Under the pieces are notes generated by a model that worked only from the letters and a program-made list of their open reading frames with translations, was not told the origin of the DNA and did no database searches. Positions 40,621 through 49,980 of a stretch of DNA of 64,000 nucleotides are shown here, piece after piece; position 1 is the stretch's first letter; each line of letters starts with the position of its first letter. Source of the stretch: Nonomuraea thailandensis (GTDB taxonomy: Bacteria; Actinomycetota; Actinomycetes; Streptosporangiales; Streptosporangiaceae); the NCBI RefSeq assembly GCF_024172165.1, contig NZ_JAMZEB010000002.1:8344501-8408500 (forward strand), in the 5' to 3' direction. The translations under genes were made by a program, and so were the position numbers.

Positions 40621-40725
40621 CCGGACTGCGGTCGGCCCGACCACGGCCCGCCGGACTACGGTCGGCCCGACCACTTCCCGCCGGACTGCGGTCGGCCGGA
40701 CTGCGGTCGGCCGGACTGCGGTCGC
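40621..40725. repeat. Nested 30-bp and 15-bp tandem repeats in the MFS-recQ gap
   Basis: Two 30-bp units (40621-40650 and 40651-40680) are followed by three 15-bp units CCGGACTGCGGTCGG (40681, 40696, 40711). The first half of each 30-bp unit is the 15-bp unit (the second copy reads ACTACGG). Each 15-bp unit is itself an imperfect palindrome. The 323-bp gap (40572-40894) otherwise shows no gene; recQ's promoter must lie in its last part. Confidence 0.9.
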
Positions 40726-40894
40726 CGGGCCTCGGTCGGGACGGCGGTGGGCTGGGGCCGTCTTCGGACGGGGGCGGGCTGTCGGTGAGGGCGGCTACGA
40801 TCGCCAGAGGCACGCGGGCGAGCGCCGGTGCTGCCTCTCTCCGCCATCGGCGGAACTGACGATCCGCACACCCCCGAACACGTAAGGTAGCCGC

Positions 40895-42751
<1,857 letters not shown>

Positions 42752-42802
42752 CGCCCTGCGGACCCTCGCCTGACGGTCTCCCCCGAACGCCACGGCAGGC
42801 CG

Positions 42803-42899
42803 CCGCCGACTTCGGCAGATCACCGGCGGCTTCGGGAGGCTACCGGCAACTTCGCCGTCACCGACGACTTCGGGGGACCGTCGACGACTGCGGAGGCCA
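42803..42899. repeat. Degenerate ~20-bp tandem repeats in the recQ-MDMPI gap
   Basis: Five units start CCGCCGACTTCGG, CCGGCGGCTTCGG, CCGGCAACTTCGCC, CCGACGACTTCGGGG and CCGTCGACGACTGCGG, 17-22 bp each. The 454-bp gap (42752-43205) has no supportable gene. A 78-codon frame at 42909 has a hydrophobic start but no ribosome site or recognisable content. Confidence 0.6.
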
Positions 42900-43205
42900 C
42901 CGTCGATCGTGCCGGTCACGGTGCCGGTGGTGGTGGCGACGGCCGCACGAAGAACGGTCGTCGCCACCACGTTGATCGGCCTGTCCGCGGCGATCGCAGG
43001 TGCGCCGCCTCGCGGATCGGCCGGAAGCTTTCGTCCCCTGGCACGGCGTGGTCCGCGTGACCGGCCGGCCATTACCGATCTTCTCACCGTATCGGGCATG
43101 ACGTCGCGGGTTCCGCCAAGTGTGGTGCCGCGATCTCAGGTCTGACATTGCCGTACAGGGTGATCGTACGGCTTGGGAGCGGCGGATGTGAGTGCGGGCG
43201 GTCGC

Positions 43206-44096
43206 TCAGTTCTGCACGGGCCAGCCGGGATTACGGCCGAGGTGGGCGAGGAGGTGATCCTGGATGGGCGCGGACATGGGCACGCTCACCGCACGGGCGA
43301 ACCTTTCGGGGCGGTCGGCGCGGGTGACGAACAGGTGGGCCAGGTCCAGCAGCTCCTCCGCCAGGAGTGGCGGGATCGGGTGGTGCTCGCCGCAGGCCCT
43401 GGCCACGTCCCAGGCGTGCGCGGTGATCTCGATGGCGCCGGCCGCGGCCACCATCGGGCTGGTCAGGTGGCGGTCGTGGATGGTGACGAGGTCGGCGGTG
43501 GTCGCGGCGATCCACTGGCCGAGGACCTCCGTGGCACTGTCCCTGAGGACGAGGGCGGGGTTGCGCGTCCACAGCTCCGGCGCCGGCGTCAGCCAGCCCG
43601 CAGCGGCGGCGGCATTCGTCCCACGCCCGGCAGGCAGACCGGCTGCGCGATCGCATGCGAGCGAAGCGGCCGCGGCGGAAGTCCCAGGCCCGGCGGGCGG
43701 GACGGGTGCCGCGGTGCGGGCGGGCGGGGTGGCAGTCCCAGGCCCGGCGGGCGGGACGGGGGCCGCGGTGCCGGCGGGCGGGGTGGCAGTCCCCGGCCTG
43801 GGGGGCGGGGCGGGGGCCCTGGTGCGGGTGGGCGTGGGGCGGGTGGGCGTGGGGCGGGTGGGCGGGGTGGGGGTCAGGGGGTCGGGGCCGGTTCGGATGT
43901 GGCCGGCGGCGGCCTCGTGCAGGGTCTGGAGGGAGTCGCCCAGGTGGTGGAGCAGTTGCTGGAGGTTCCAGTCCGCGCAGGGTGTGGGGCGGCAGAGCGC
44001 CGCGGGGGTCACGATGCGCAGGCTGCCGAGCGCGTAGTCGATCGCTCGCTCCAGCAGCGCCACGCCTGCCGTCAGTGCACGTTTCTGATCGCTCAT
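43206..44096 (-). CDS. MDMPI-family protein with repeat-rich insertion
   Basis: Maleylpyruvate-isomerase-family protein of 296 residues. The N-terminal DinB-like helices LCRPTPCADWNLQQLLHHLG (residues 36-55) and the C-terminal EITAHAWDVARACGEHHP are both family-like. Between them, about residues 74-150, is a Pro/Thr/Ala/Gly stretch made of PTRPT repeats and an 18-residue unit (TPPAGTAAPVPPAGPG-like) repeated. The insert is encoded by DNA repeats of 54 and 15 bp and would form a flexible loop or may have been gained by repeat expansion. ATG 44096. Function as for the family: probably mycothiol-linked or unknown. Confidence 0.72.
   Translation of the reverse strand: MSDQKRALTAGVALLERAIDYALGSLRIVTPAALCRPTPCADWNLQQLLHHLGDSLQTLHEAAAGHIRTGPDPLTPTPPTRPTPTRPTPTRTRAPAPPPRPGTATPPAGTAAPVPPAGPGTATPPARTAAPVPPAGPGTSAAAASLACDRAAGLPAGRGTNAAAAAGWLTPAPELWTRNPALVLRDSATEVLGQWIAATTADLVTIHDRHLTSPMVAAAGAIEITAHAWDVARACGEHHPIPPLLAEELLDLAHLFVTRADRPERFARAVSVPMSAPIQDHLLAHLGRNPGWPVQN
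43681..43788. repeat. Two 54-bp direct repeats within the MDMPI gene
   Basis: Units 43681-43734 and 43735-43788 start GTCCCAGGCCCGGCGG and differ at only two positions; a partial third follows from 43789. They encode the Pro/Ala-rich insert on the minus strand and keep frame (18 codons each). Confidence 0.9.
43821..43881 (+). repeat. 15-bp G-rich repeats with G-quadruplex potential
   Basis: GGGCGTGGGGCGGGT-type units occur in tandem, giving many runs of three or more G separated by one to three bases on the + strand. The complementary strand encodes the PTRPT repeats. The run pattern meets the usual G-quadruplex criterion. Confidence 0.7.
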
Positions 44097-44237
44097 GTCG
44101 CCTCCTCGTGAATGGAGACCCCGGGGAAGGTGAAAAGTCATCGCCTCGCGCGAGCGCCCGGAGCCGGACGGGACGCGGGAGGGCCCTGTTCGTCCGGAGG
44201 GTGCGCCGTACTCTGGGGCGGAGCGGAAGGATCTGTC

Positions 44238-45866
44238 ATGGGGATGCTCAGCAGATTGTTCGACCGGCTCCTCGGCCTGCCCGAGGCCACCACTCCCGAC
44301 CTCGAGATCGCCCGCGACCTGCGCGTTCCGATGCCCGACGGGGTCGTGTTGCGCGCCGACCGTTACCGGCCGCGCGGGTCGGAGCCGCTGCCGGTGGTGC
44401 TGATCCGCACGCCGTACGGAAAGCACAAGCTCGACGCCAGAGGGACGGCCCGGGTGCTGGCGCGGCGCGGCATGCAGGTCGTGGTGCAGGACGCCAGGGG
44501 CACGTTCGGCTCGGAAGGCCGGTTCTCCGCCTTCCACCAGGAGAAGGAGGACGGCCTGGCCACGGCCGCCTGGCTGCGGGAGCAGCCGTGGTGCGACGGG
44601 CGGCTGGCGATGGCCGGGGCCAGCTATCTCGGGTTCACGCAGTGGGCGGTCGGGCCGTACCTCGATCCGCCGCTGGAGGCGATGTGCCTGGGGGTGACGT
44701 CCAGCGAGTTCAGGACGACGTTCTATCCGGGCGGCGTGTTCGCCCTGCACAACCTGCTGACCTGGGCGGCGCTCATCGGCACGCAGGAGGAGGCGCCGCT
44801 GGGCGGGCTGCTGCCCGATCCGCGCAGGGAGAGCCGGTTGCGGCGGGCCATGGCGCACGTGCCCATCGGCAGGTCGGACGTGGCCGCGATCGGGAAGCGG
44901 GTGCCGTTCCTGCGGGAGGCCGCCGCGCACGCCGGGGCGGGCGACACCTTCTGGGCGGACGTCGACAACAGCGCCGCCGCGGTCAAGATGACGACGCCGA
45001 CCAGCATGGTCACCGGCTGGTGGGACCTGCTGCTGCCCGCGCAGCTACGCGACTACGCCGCGCTGCGCGAGGCCGGGCGGCGCAGCCGCATCCTGATCGG
45101 CCCGTGGGCGCACGACCTCGGCGCGTTGCGGGCGCTGCTGTCGGAGGAGGTGTCGTGGCTGTCGGCGCACCTGCTCGGCGACACCGCCCAGCTCCAGCGC
45201 TCCCCCGTGCGCCTCTACCTGCAGCGGGCCGGCCGCTGGCTGGACTTCGAGCAGTGGCCGCCGCCGCAGTCGGCGCCGACCCCGCTGCACCTGCTGCCGT
45301 ACGGCAGGCTCGGCTGGAGCGCGCCCGGCGAGAGCGCCCCGGACGTCTTCACCTACGATCCCGCGCGCCCCACCCGCTCGGTGGGCGGGCCGCTGCTCGA
45401 CATGCGCGAGTCCAGGCAGCGCGACAACCGCGCCATCGAGGCCCGTCCCGACGTGCTCGTCTACACGGGCGCGCCGCTCCCCCGCCCTCTCGACCTGATC
45501 GGCCCCGTCTCGGCCACCGTGCACGTGCGGACCGACACGGGGCACGCCGACGTGTTCGTCCGGTTGTGCGACGTGGACCCGGCCGGGGTCTCGCGCAACG
45601 TCACCGACGGCATCCTGCGGCTGCCCGCCGGGAGCGAGGGTGTGATCGAGGCCGAGGTGGAGTTGCATCCGACGGGGTACCGGTTCCTGCGCGGGCATCG
45701 GCTGCGGGTGCAGGTGGCGGGTGGGGCCTTCCCGCGGTTCGCCCGCAATCACGGGACCGGCGAGCCGGTGGGTGAGGCGGTGCGGACGCGGCCGACGCGG
45801 TTCGAGATCTTCCACGACGCCGTGCGGCCGTCGGCGCTCATGTTGCCCGTCTTCGAGGGCCGGTAG
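44238..45866 (+). CDS. CocE/NonD-family hydrolase (X-Pro dipeptidyl-peptidase-like)
   Basis: Alpha/beta hydrolase of 542 residues, complete two-part layout. N-terminal catalytic domain begins LRVPMPDGVVLRADRYRP; oxyanion region VVQDARGTFGSEG; nucleophile Ser in AGASYLGFTQW; Asp in the GWWDLLLPAQL region; His in IGPWAHD. C-terminal jelly-roll domain (ATVHVRTDTGHADVFVRLCD; HRLRVQVAGGAFPRFARN) as in S15/CocE proteins. These hydrolyse esters or amides, including acyl substrates. ATG 44238 with GGAAGGA six bases upstream; the longer frame from 44112 is rejected. No signal peptide. It is divergent from the MDMPI gene. Confidence 0.9.
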   Translation: MGMLSRLFDRLLGLPEATTPDLEIARDLRVPMPDGVVLRADRYRPRGSEPLPVVLIRTPYGKHKLDARGTARVLARRGMQVVVQDARGTFGSEGRFSAFHQEKEDGLATAAWLREQPWCDGRLAMAGASYLGFTQWAVGPYLDPPLEAMCLGVTSSEFRTTFYPGGVFALHNLLTWAALIGTQEEAPLGGLLPDPRRESRLRRAMAHVPIGRSDVAAIGKRVPFLREAAAHAGAGDTFWADVDNSAAAVKMTTPTSMVTGWWDLLLPAQLRDYAALREAGRRSRILIGPWAHDLGALRALLSEEVSWLSAHLLGDTAQLQRSPVRLYLQRAGRWLDFEQWPPPQSAPTPLHLLPYGRLGWSAPGESAPDVFTYDPARPTRSVGGPLLDMRESRQRDNRAIEARPDVLVYTGAPLPRPLDLIGPVSATVHVRTDTGHADVFVRLCDVDPAGVSRNVTDGILRLPAGSEGVIEAEVELHPTGYRFLRGHRLRVQVAGGAFPRFARNHGTGEPVGEAVRTRPTRFEIFHDAVRPSALMLPVFEGR

Positions 45867-45919
45867 GGCGGCCTGGAACCTTCCGCTCGTGGCTCGGGTA
45901 ATGAGGGCGAGGAGGTTCG

Positions 45920-46546
45920 ATGCGGTTGATGAGGGTGTGGGCCGGGGTGGCGGCATCGGTGGTCGTGGTGATGGTGGGCGGCGGGTGTGCGGGCGGAGCT
46001 CCCGCCGGCGGCGGCGCGCCGGTGCCCACCGGCGGCCGTGCGTCCGGCCCGGCCGGCGGTGGTACGTCCGCGCCCGACGATGGCGGTGCGTCCGGCCCGG
46101 CCGGGGGCGTGCGTACGAGCCCGGGTAACGGTCAGGAGGCGAGCCCGGGTGCCGGTGAGGAGGCGAGCCCGCGTCCTGCTGCCACCGGCGCTGGGTGCAA
46201 CGGCACGGCGGTGTTCGAGGGGGACGGGTTTCCCGAGGTGCGGGGGACGGCTCGGGACGCGGAGCTCTGGGGGCTGCTGTTCGTCCGGGCGACGCCTCTC
46301 AGCGCGGGCGACGAGGTCAAGATCGTATGGCGGATGACCGGAGAAGGGCCGCTGCGGATCAGGGCCGTCCATCCCGACGGGACGGCCGCCGAGCGGGTCT
46401 GGGGGCCTGAGGAGCATGGGGGATCGAGCTGGCGGCGGCCCGGGCAGGAGTGGGGCACCGGGTTCGTGTTCCCGAAGCCGGGCTGCTGGAAGATCGAGCT
46501 GTCCCGTAGCCGGGGGTCGGGCCACGTGTGGCTGCCCGTCCGCTGA
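45920..46546 (+). CDS. Putative lipoprotein with Gly/Pro-rich linker
   Basis: Exported lipoprotein of 208 residues. Signal peptide MRLMRVWAGVAASVVVVMVG with lipobox VGGGC (Cys23). A ~65-residue Gly/Pro/Ala/Ser linker follows, then a compact C-terminal domain of about 115 residues starting near Cys93 (CNGTAVFEGDG...). It has two Cys (in GCNG and PGCWKIEL) that could form a disulfide, and ends GSGHVWLPVR. The C-terminal segment FVFPKPGCWKIELSRSRGSG is like small secreted proteins of actinomycetes whose role is unknown. GAGGAGGTTCG precedes ATG 45920. A hairpin starts at its stop codon. Confidence 0.72.
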   Translation: MRLMRVWAGVAASVVVVMVGGGCAGGAPAGGGAPVPTGGRASGPAGGGTSAPDDGGASGPAGGVRTSPGNGQEASPGAGEEASPRPAATGAGCNGTAVFEGDGFPEVRGTARDAELWGLLFVRATPLSAGDEVKIVWRMTGEGPLRIRAVHPDGTAAERVWGPEEHGGSSWRRPGQEWGTGFVFPKPGCWKIELSRSRGSGHVWLPVR

Positions 46547-46578
46547 CGTGCCGCCACCGCCGGGGACGGCACGTCAGC
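46541..46578. terminator. 12-bp-arm hairpin at the end of the lipoprotein gene
   Basis: GCTGACGTGCCG (46541-46552) is the exact complement of CGGCACGTCAGC (46567-46578), with a 14-base loop. It includes the stop codon and has no U-tract. Between convergent genes it could stop transcription from either side, but it may also simply be part of the repeat structure that follows. Confidence 0.6.
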
Positions 46579-46636
46579 GACGCAGGGGGCGACACGTCAG
46601 CAACGCAGGAGGCGGCACGTCAGCGACGCAGGGGGC
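46568..46636. repeat. Three 23-bp tandem repeats between convergent genes
   Basis: Units start at 46568, 46591 and 46614 (GGCACGTCAGCGACGCAGGG-type); the first and third are identical and the middle differs at four positions. Each contains the right arm of the hairpin at 46541, so the left arm could pair with any of the three. The array abuts the stop of the lipase gene. Confidence 0.92.
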
Positions 46637-46642
46637 GGCGGG

Positions 46643-47455
46643 TCACGGTGCGGGCAGGGTGCGGTCGATGAAGGACGTGACGTCGTCGAGAACCTCGTCC
46701 TTGTTGGTCTCGTTGAACACCTCGTGCCGGGCCCCGGGATAGATCTTCTCCGTCAGGTCGCTGCCGCTGACCGCCGCGATGCCGGCACGGCTGCCGGGCA
46801 GCGGCACGAGCTGGTCGTCGTCCCCGTGCACCCACAGCGTGGGCAGCGCGCCGAACGTGCCGCCCTTGGCGATGGCGTCCAGCGTCGTCGCGAACGCCTC
46901 CAGCGTCACGCGCTTGAACGGCCCGTGCCACACCAGCGGATCGGCCGCGTACGCGGCGCCCACGGAGAGGTCGCGGGAGAGCGTGCCCGGGTCGATCGGC
47001 ACGTCCGGCGGCTCCTCGAACGCCAGCAGCCCCGGCACGACCGCCCATTCCCCGATCACCGGCCCTGACAGGACGAGCGCGGTCAGACCCGAGGCGTACC
47101 GCTGGGCGTAGCGGGCCGCGATCATGCCGCCCATCGAGTGGCCGATCAGCACGACGGGCACGCCGGGGTGCTCGGCCCTGGCGTGCTCCTCCACGGAGTG
47201 CACGTCGGTGACCACGTCCTCGAAGTCCTCGACGAGCACCCTGTCACCTTCGGACTTGCCGTGCCCCATGTGGTCGAGCCCGTAGACGGCGGCGCCGTGG
47301 CGGACGAGCCGGTCGGCCACGTACTCGTAGCGGCCGATGTGCTCGCCGTACCCGTGGACGAGGAGCGCGAGGTATCGCGGCCGCTCGTGGGGCCATTCGC
47401 GGGCCGTGTTTCGGCCCCTCGTGCCGGTGAAGGTGCGCTCGCGTGCTTCCGCCAT
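46643..47455 (-). CDS. Monoacylglycerol lipase-like alpha/beta hydrolase
   Basis: Serine hydrolase of 270 residues in the lysophospholipase/monoglyceride lipase group. Oxyanion region LLVHGYGEHIGRYEYVADRL, the DHMGHGKSEGDR motif, nucleophile elbow LIGHSMGGMIAARYA, catalytic Asp in WVHGDDDQLVP and His in GARHEVFNE are all present, the last two in the usual order. No signal peptide. ATG 47455 with CTAGGAGTGAGC upstream is preferred to the longer frame. Probably cleaves monoacylglycerols or lysophospholipids. Confidence 0.9.
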   Translation of the reverse strand: MAEARERTFTGTRGRNTAREWPHERPRYLALLVHGYGEHIGRYEYVADRLVRHGAAVYGLDHMGHGKSEGDRVLVEDFEDVVTDVHSVEEHARAEHPGVPVVLIGHSMGGMIAARYAQRYASGLTALVLSGPVIGEWAVVPGLLAFEEPPDVPIDPGTLSRDLSVGAAYAADPLVWHGPFKRVTLEAFATTLDAIAKGGTFGALPTLWVHGDDDQLVPLPGSRAGIAAVSGSDLTEKIYPGARHEVFNETNKDEVLDDVTSFIDRTLPAP

Positions 47456-47560
47456 GCTCACTCCTAGCTCGAAAGTGAGGTGAGCGTACGCCACGGAAGG
47501 CGACGGCCGCGACGTCCGAAAACCGTCGACCTTCCGGCGCTCTCCGGTGTTGAAGAGGGT

Positions 47561-48055
47561 ATGGACATCTACACCACGATCGACAGCCCACTGGGTGAGA
47601 TCCTGCTCGCGGGGGACGGCACGGCACTGACCCGCGTGTCGTTCGACGGGGCCGCCTCAGGGGCCGGGACGAGGCCAGGGCGTGAGCCGGGCGCGTTCGC
47701 CGAAGTGGAGCGGCAGCTCGGCGAGTACTTCGCGGGTGAGCGCACCTCCTTCGACCTGCCGCTCGGGGCGCGCGGCACCGCGTTCCAGGAGCGGGTGTGG
47801 GCGGAGCTGGCCGGGCTCCCGTACGGAACCACGATCAGCTACGGCGCGCTGGCCGCCCGAGTCGGCGCGCCCGCGGACCGGATCCGCGCCGTGGGCGCGG
47901 CCGTCGGCGCGAACCCGCTGCTCGTCCTGCTGCCCTGCCACCGCGTCGTCGCCGCCGACGGCGCCCTGACGGGGTACGCGGGCGGCCTCGAACGCAAGCG
48001 TGCGCTGCTCACGCTCGAAGGCGTCCTGCAGCCCCAGCTCTGGAGCACGCTGTGA
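47561..48055 (+). CDS. ogt: Methylated-DNA--[protein]-cysteine S-methyltransferase
   Basis: O6-alkylguanine-DNA alkyltransferase of 164 residues that transfers the alkyl group to its own Cys in a suicide reaction. The active-site PCHRVV and the DNA-binding segment YGTTISYGALAARVGAPADR are present; the usual Asn hinge region reads AVGAAVGANPLLVLLPCHRV, a normal variant. N-terminal domain MDIYTTIDSPLGEILLAGDG. ATG 47561 with GAAGAGGGT upstream. It is first of a four-gene set (MGMT, 2OG oxygenase, unknown, AlkB) with overlapping stops and starts, all consistent with alkylation repair. Confidence 0.95.
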   Translation: MDIYTTIDSPLGEILLAGDGTALTRVSFDGAASGAGTRPGREPGAFAEVERQLGEYFAGERTSFDLPLGARGTAFQERVWAELAGLPYGTTISYGALAARVGAPADRIRAVGAAVGANPLLVLLPCHRVVAADGALTGYAGGLERKRALLTLEGVLQPQLWSTL

Positions 48056-48858
48056 GCGCCGGGGAGCGGGCCGGCGACAGGGCCGGGCAGGGGTCCGGCG
48101 AAGGGACCAGCGGACGGGCCGACGAAGGCGCCGGCGCAAGGGCTGTCGAAGGGGCGGGTGAGACGAAGGTGGCGGCGGCCGACTGGGAGAGGCTGGCGGC
48201 CGAGCTGGACGCGTACGGTTGCGCGCTGACGCCGCGGCTCCTCACGCCCGAGGAGTGCGCGGAGATCTCCGGCCTGTACGACGAGGCCGGGTTCTTCCGC
48301 TCCACCGTCGACATGGAGCGCCACCGGTTCGGGGCCGGGCAGTACCGCTACTTCGACCACCCGCTCCCGCCCCTGGTGCAGCGGCTGCGGGCGGCGTTCT
48401 ACCCCCGGCTGCTGCCGATCGCCAGGGACTGGGCGGCCCGGCTCGGGCAGCCCGCGCCCTGGCCGGACGACTTCGGCGAGTGGCTCGACCTGTGTCACCG
48501 GGCCGGACAGACCCGGCCGACGCCCATCCTGCTGCGCTACCGGGACAACGACTGGAACGCCCTCCACCGCGACCTGTACGGGGACCTGGTGTTCCCGCTG
48601 CAGGTGGTGATCGGGCTCGACAGGCCGGGCGAAGATTACACCGGCGGCGAGTTCCTGCTGGTGGAGCAGCGGCCCCGGGCTCAGTCGCGGGGGACGGTGA
48701 CGCTGCTGCCGCAGGGGCACGGGCTGATCTTCACCACCCGCGACCGTCCCGTGCGGTCGTCGCGCGGCTGGTCGGCCTCCCCCGTGCGGCACGGGGTGAG
48801 CACTGTGCGGTCCGGGCTGCGGCACACGCTCGGCCTCGTCCTCCACGACGCGAAATGA
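48052..48858 (+). CDS. 2-oxoglutarate/Fe(II)-dependent oxygenase in the alkylation-repair operon
   Basis: Predicted dioxygenase of 268 residues with a ~40-residue low-complexity N-terminus (Gly/Ala/Glu/Arg). The iron-binding HxD is His172-Asp174 in NALHRDLYGDLVFPLQVVIG; the distal His and 2OG-binding Arg are expected in VRHGVSTVRSGLRHTLGLV. The core also has GQYRYFDHPLPP and YTGGEFLLVEQRPR. It is distinct from AlkB, which is encoded two genes downstream. It starts at a GTG overlapping the MGMT stop (GTGA). Position suggests a role in reversing or sensing alkylation damage; substrate is unknown. Confidence 0.82.
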   Translation: MSAGERAGDRAGQGSGEGTSGRADEGAGARAVEGAGETKVAAADWERLAAELDAYGCALTPRLLTPEECAEISGLYDEAGFFRSTVDMERHRFGAGQYRYFDHPLPPLVQRLRAAFYPRLLPIARDWAARLGQPAPWPDDFGEWLDLCHRAGQTRPTPILLRYRDNDWNALHRDLYGDLVFPLQVVIGLDRPGEDYTGGEFLLVEQRPRAQSRGTVTLLPQGHGLIFTTRDRPVRSSRGWSASPVRHGVSTVRSGLRHTLGLVLHDAK

Positions 48859-49316
48859 CGCTGATCAGCGCCGATGGCGGGCATCCCGGGCCTACCGCCG
48901 CCGAGCTGGCCAAGGTCGTCGAGCTCGTACGGGCGCAGCGGGCCCGTACCGTCGTGATCGGGCACGGGCGGCAGGCCGCGCCCGTGGCCGAGGCGTTCGC
49001 GCGGGCGTGGGGCGGGGACGTGCTGGCGGTGGTCGGGTGGCCCGAGGTGGCGGCCTCCTGGTTGCGGCAGGCCAGGCGGTTCACGGCGGAGGAGCCCGAT
49101 GCCTGGGTGGTGGCGGGCGGCGCGCCGGGGTGGGCCGGGATGAGCGAGCGGCTGCGGCGCAGCACGGAGTGGGAGCCCGGGCGTACGTTCGGGTTCGCGG
49201 AGACGGCCGGGGCCGTGGCGCTCGCGCCGCCTGGCACCCTGGAGGGGATGCGCGGGGCCGGCCGCGATGGGCGGGCGTGGCGGATCGGGGCTCTGCCGCC
49301 TCGGGAGGAGTCATGA
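48855..49316 (+). CDS. Unknown conserved-looking protein between two 2OG oxygenases
   Basis: Protein of 153 residues starting at an ATG that overlaps the upstream stop (ATGA). The N-terminal SADGGHPGPTAAELAKVVEL followed by VRAQRARTVVIGHGRQAAP looks like one alpha/beta unit of a Rossmann-type or periplasmic-binding fold, loosely like the C-terminal domain of TroA/ZnuA metal-binding proteins. No signal peptide, so it would be cytoplasmic. A Trp-rich middle (VVGWPEVAASWLRQA, DAWVVAGGAPGWAG) follows. I do not recognise it. Its place in a tight alkylation-repair operon suggests a related role. Confidence 0.6.
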   Translation: MTLISADGGHPGPTAAELAKVVELVRAQRARTVVIGHGRQAAPVAEAFARAWGGDVLAVVGWPEVAASWLRQARRFTAEEPDAWVVAGGAPGWAGMSERLRRSTEWEPGRTFGFAETAGAVALAPPGTLEGMRGAGRDGRAWRIGALPPREES

Positions 49317-49341
49317 CCATCACACAGTCTCGGGAGCCGTC

Positions 49342-49980
49342 GTGATCCCGCTGCCGATGAGGGAGATCGCGCCCGGCGCCGTCCACGTGCCCGGCTGGCT
49401 GACGCTCGACGAGCAGCGCCGTCTCGTCGGGGAGTGCCGCGAGTGGGCGCGGGGCCCGGTGCCGATCCGGCACACCGTGCTGCCGCGCGGCGGCGTCATG
49501 TCGGTGCGGACGGTGTGCCTGGGATGGCACTGGCAGCCGTACAGGTACACGCGCGTCGCGCACGACGTGAACGGCCGTCAGGTGGCGGAGCTGCCCGGGT
49601 GGCTGGCCGACCTGGGCCGCCGGGCCCTGGCGGACGCCTACGGGCGCAGCATGGCGTACGAACCCGACACCGCGCTGATCAACTTCTACGACGGCCAGGC
49701 CAGGATGGGCATGCACCAGGACAAGGACGAGCGGTCCGACGCCCCGGTGGTGTCCCTGAGCATCGGCGACACCTGCCTGTTCCGCTTCGGCAACACCGAG
49801 ACGCGCGGGCGGCCGTACACCGACGTGCAGCTCGCCTCGGGCGACCTGTTCGTGTTCGGCGGGCCGTCCCGCTTCGCCTACCACGGCGTGCCGAAGGTCT
49901 ACCCGGGCACCGGCGATCCCGCCACCGGGCTGGCCTCCGGCCGTCTCAACCTCACGCTGCGGGTCACCGGCCTGTCGTGA
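49342..49980 (+). CDS. alkB: AlkB-family DNA/RNA demethylase
   Basis: 2OG/Fe(II)-dependent dioxygenase of 212 residues that removes methyl groups from 1-methyladenine and 3-methylcytosine. AlkB landmarks: LINFYDGQARMGMHQDKDE with the HxD iron ligands, FRFGNTETRGRPY, the distal His in FAYHGVPKV, and RLNLTLRVTG with the 2OG-binding Arg residues. The GTG at 49342 has GGGAG six bases upstream and is preferred over a longer frame. Last gene of the repair operon; its 3' end overlaps the convergent HTH protein gene by 17 bp. Confidence 0.95.
   Translation: MIPLPMREIAPGAVHVPGWLTLDEQRRLVGECREWARGPVPIRHTVLPRGGVMSVRTVCLGWHWQPYRYTRVAHDVNGRQVAELPGWLADLGRRALADAYGRSMAYEPDTALINFYDGQARMGMHQDKDERSDAPVVSLSIGDTCLFRFGNTETRGRPYTDVQLASGDLFVFGGPSRFAYHGVPKVYPGTGDPATGLASGRLNLTLRVTGLS

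Noticed and set aside
40621..40725. Possible CRISPR array
   Set aside because: The repeats are directly adjacent with no unique spacers, and no cas genes are present.
42909..43145. Small 78-codon frame with hydrophobic N-terminus
   Set aside because: No ribosome site, no recognisable content, and it lies in a repeat-bearing gap; not supportable as a gene.
45905..45925. tRNA T-loop-like GGTTCGA sequence
   Set aside because: It is the ribosome site and start of the lipoprotein gene; no acceptor stem or anticodon arm could be folded.
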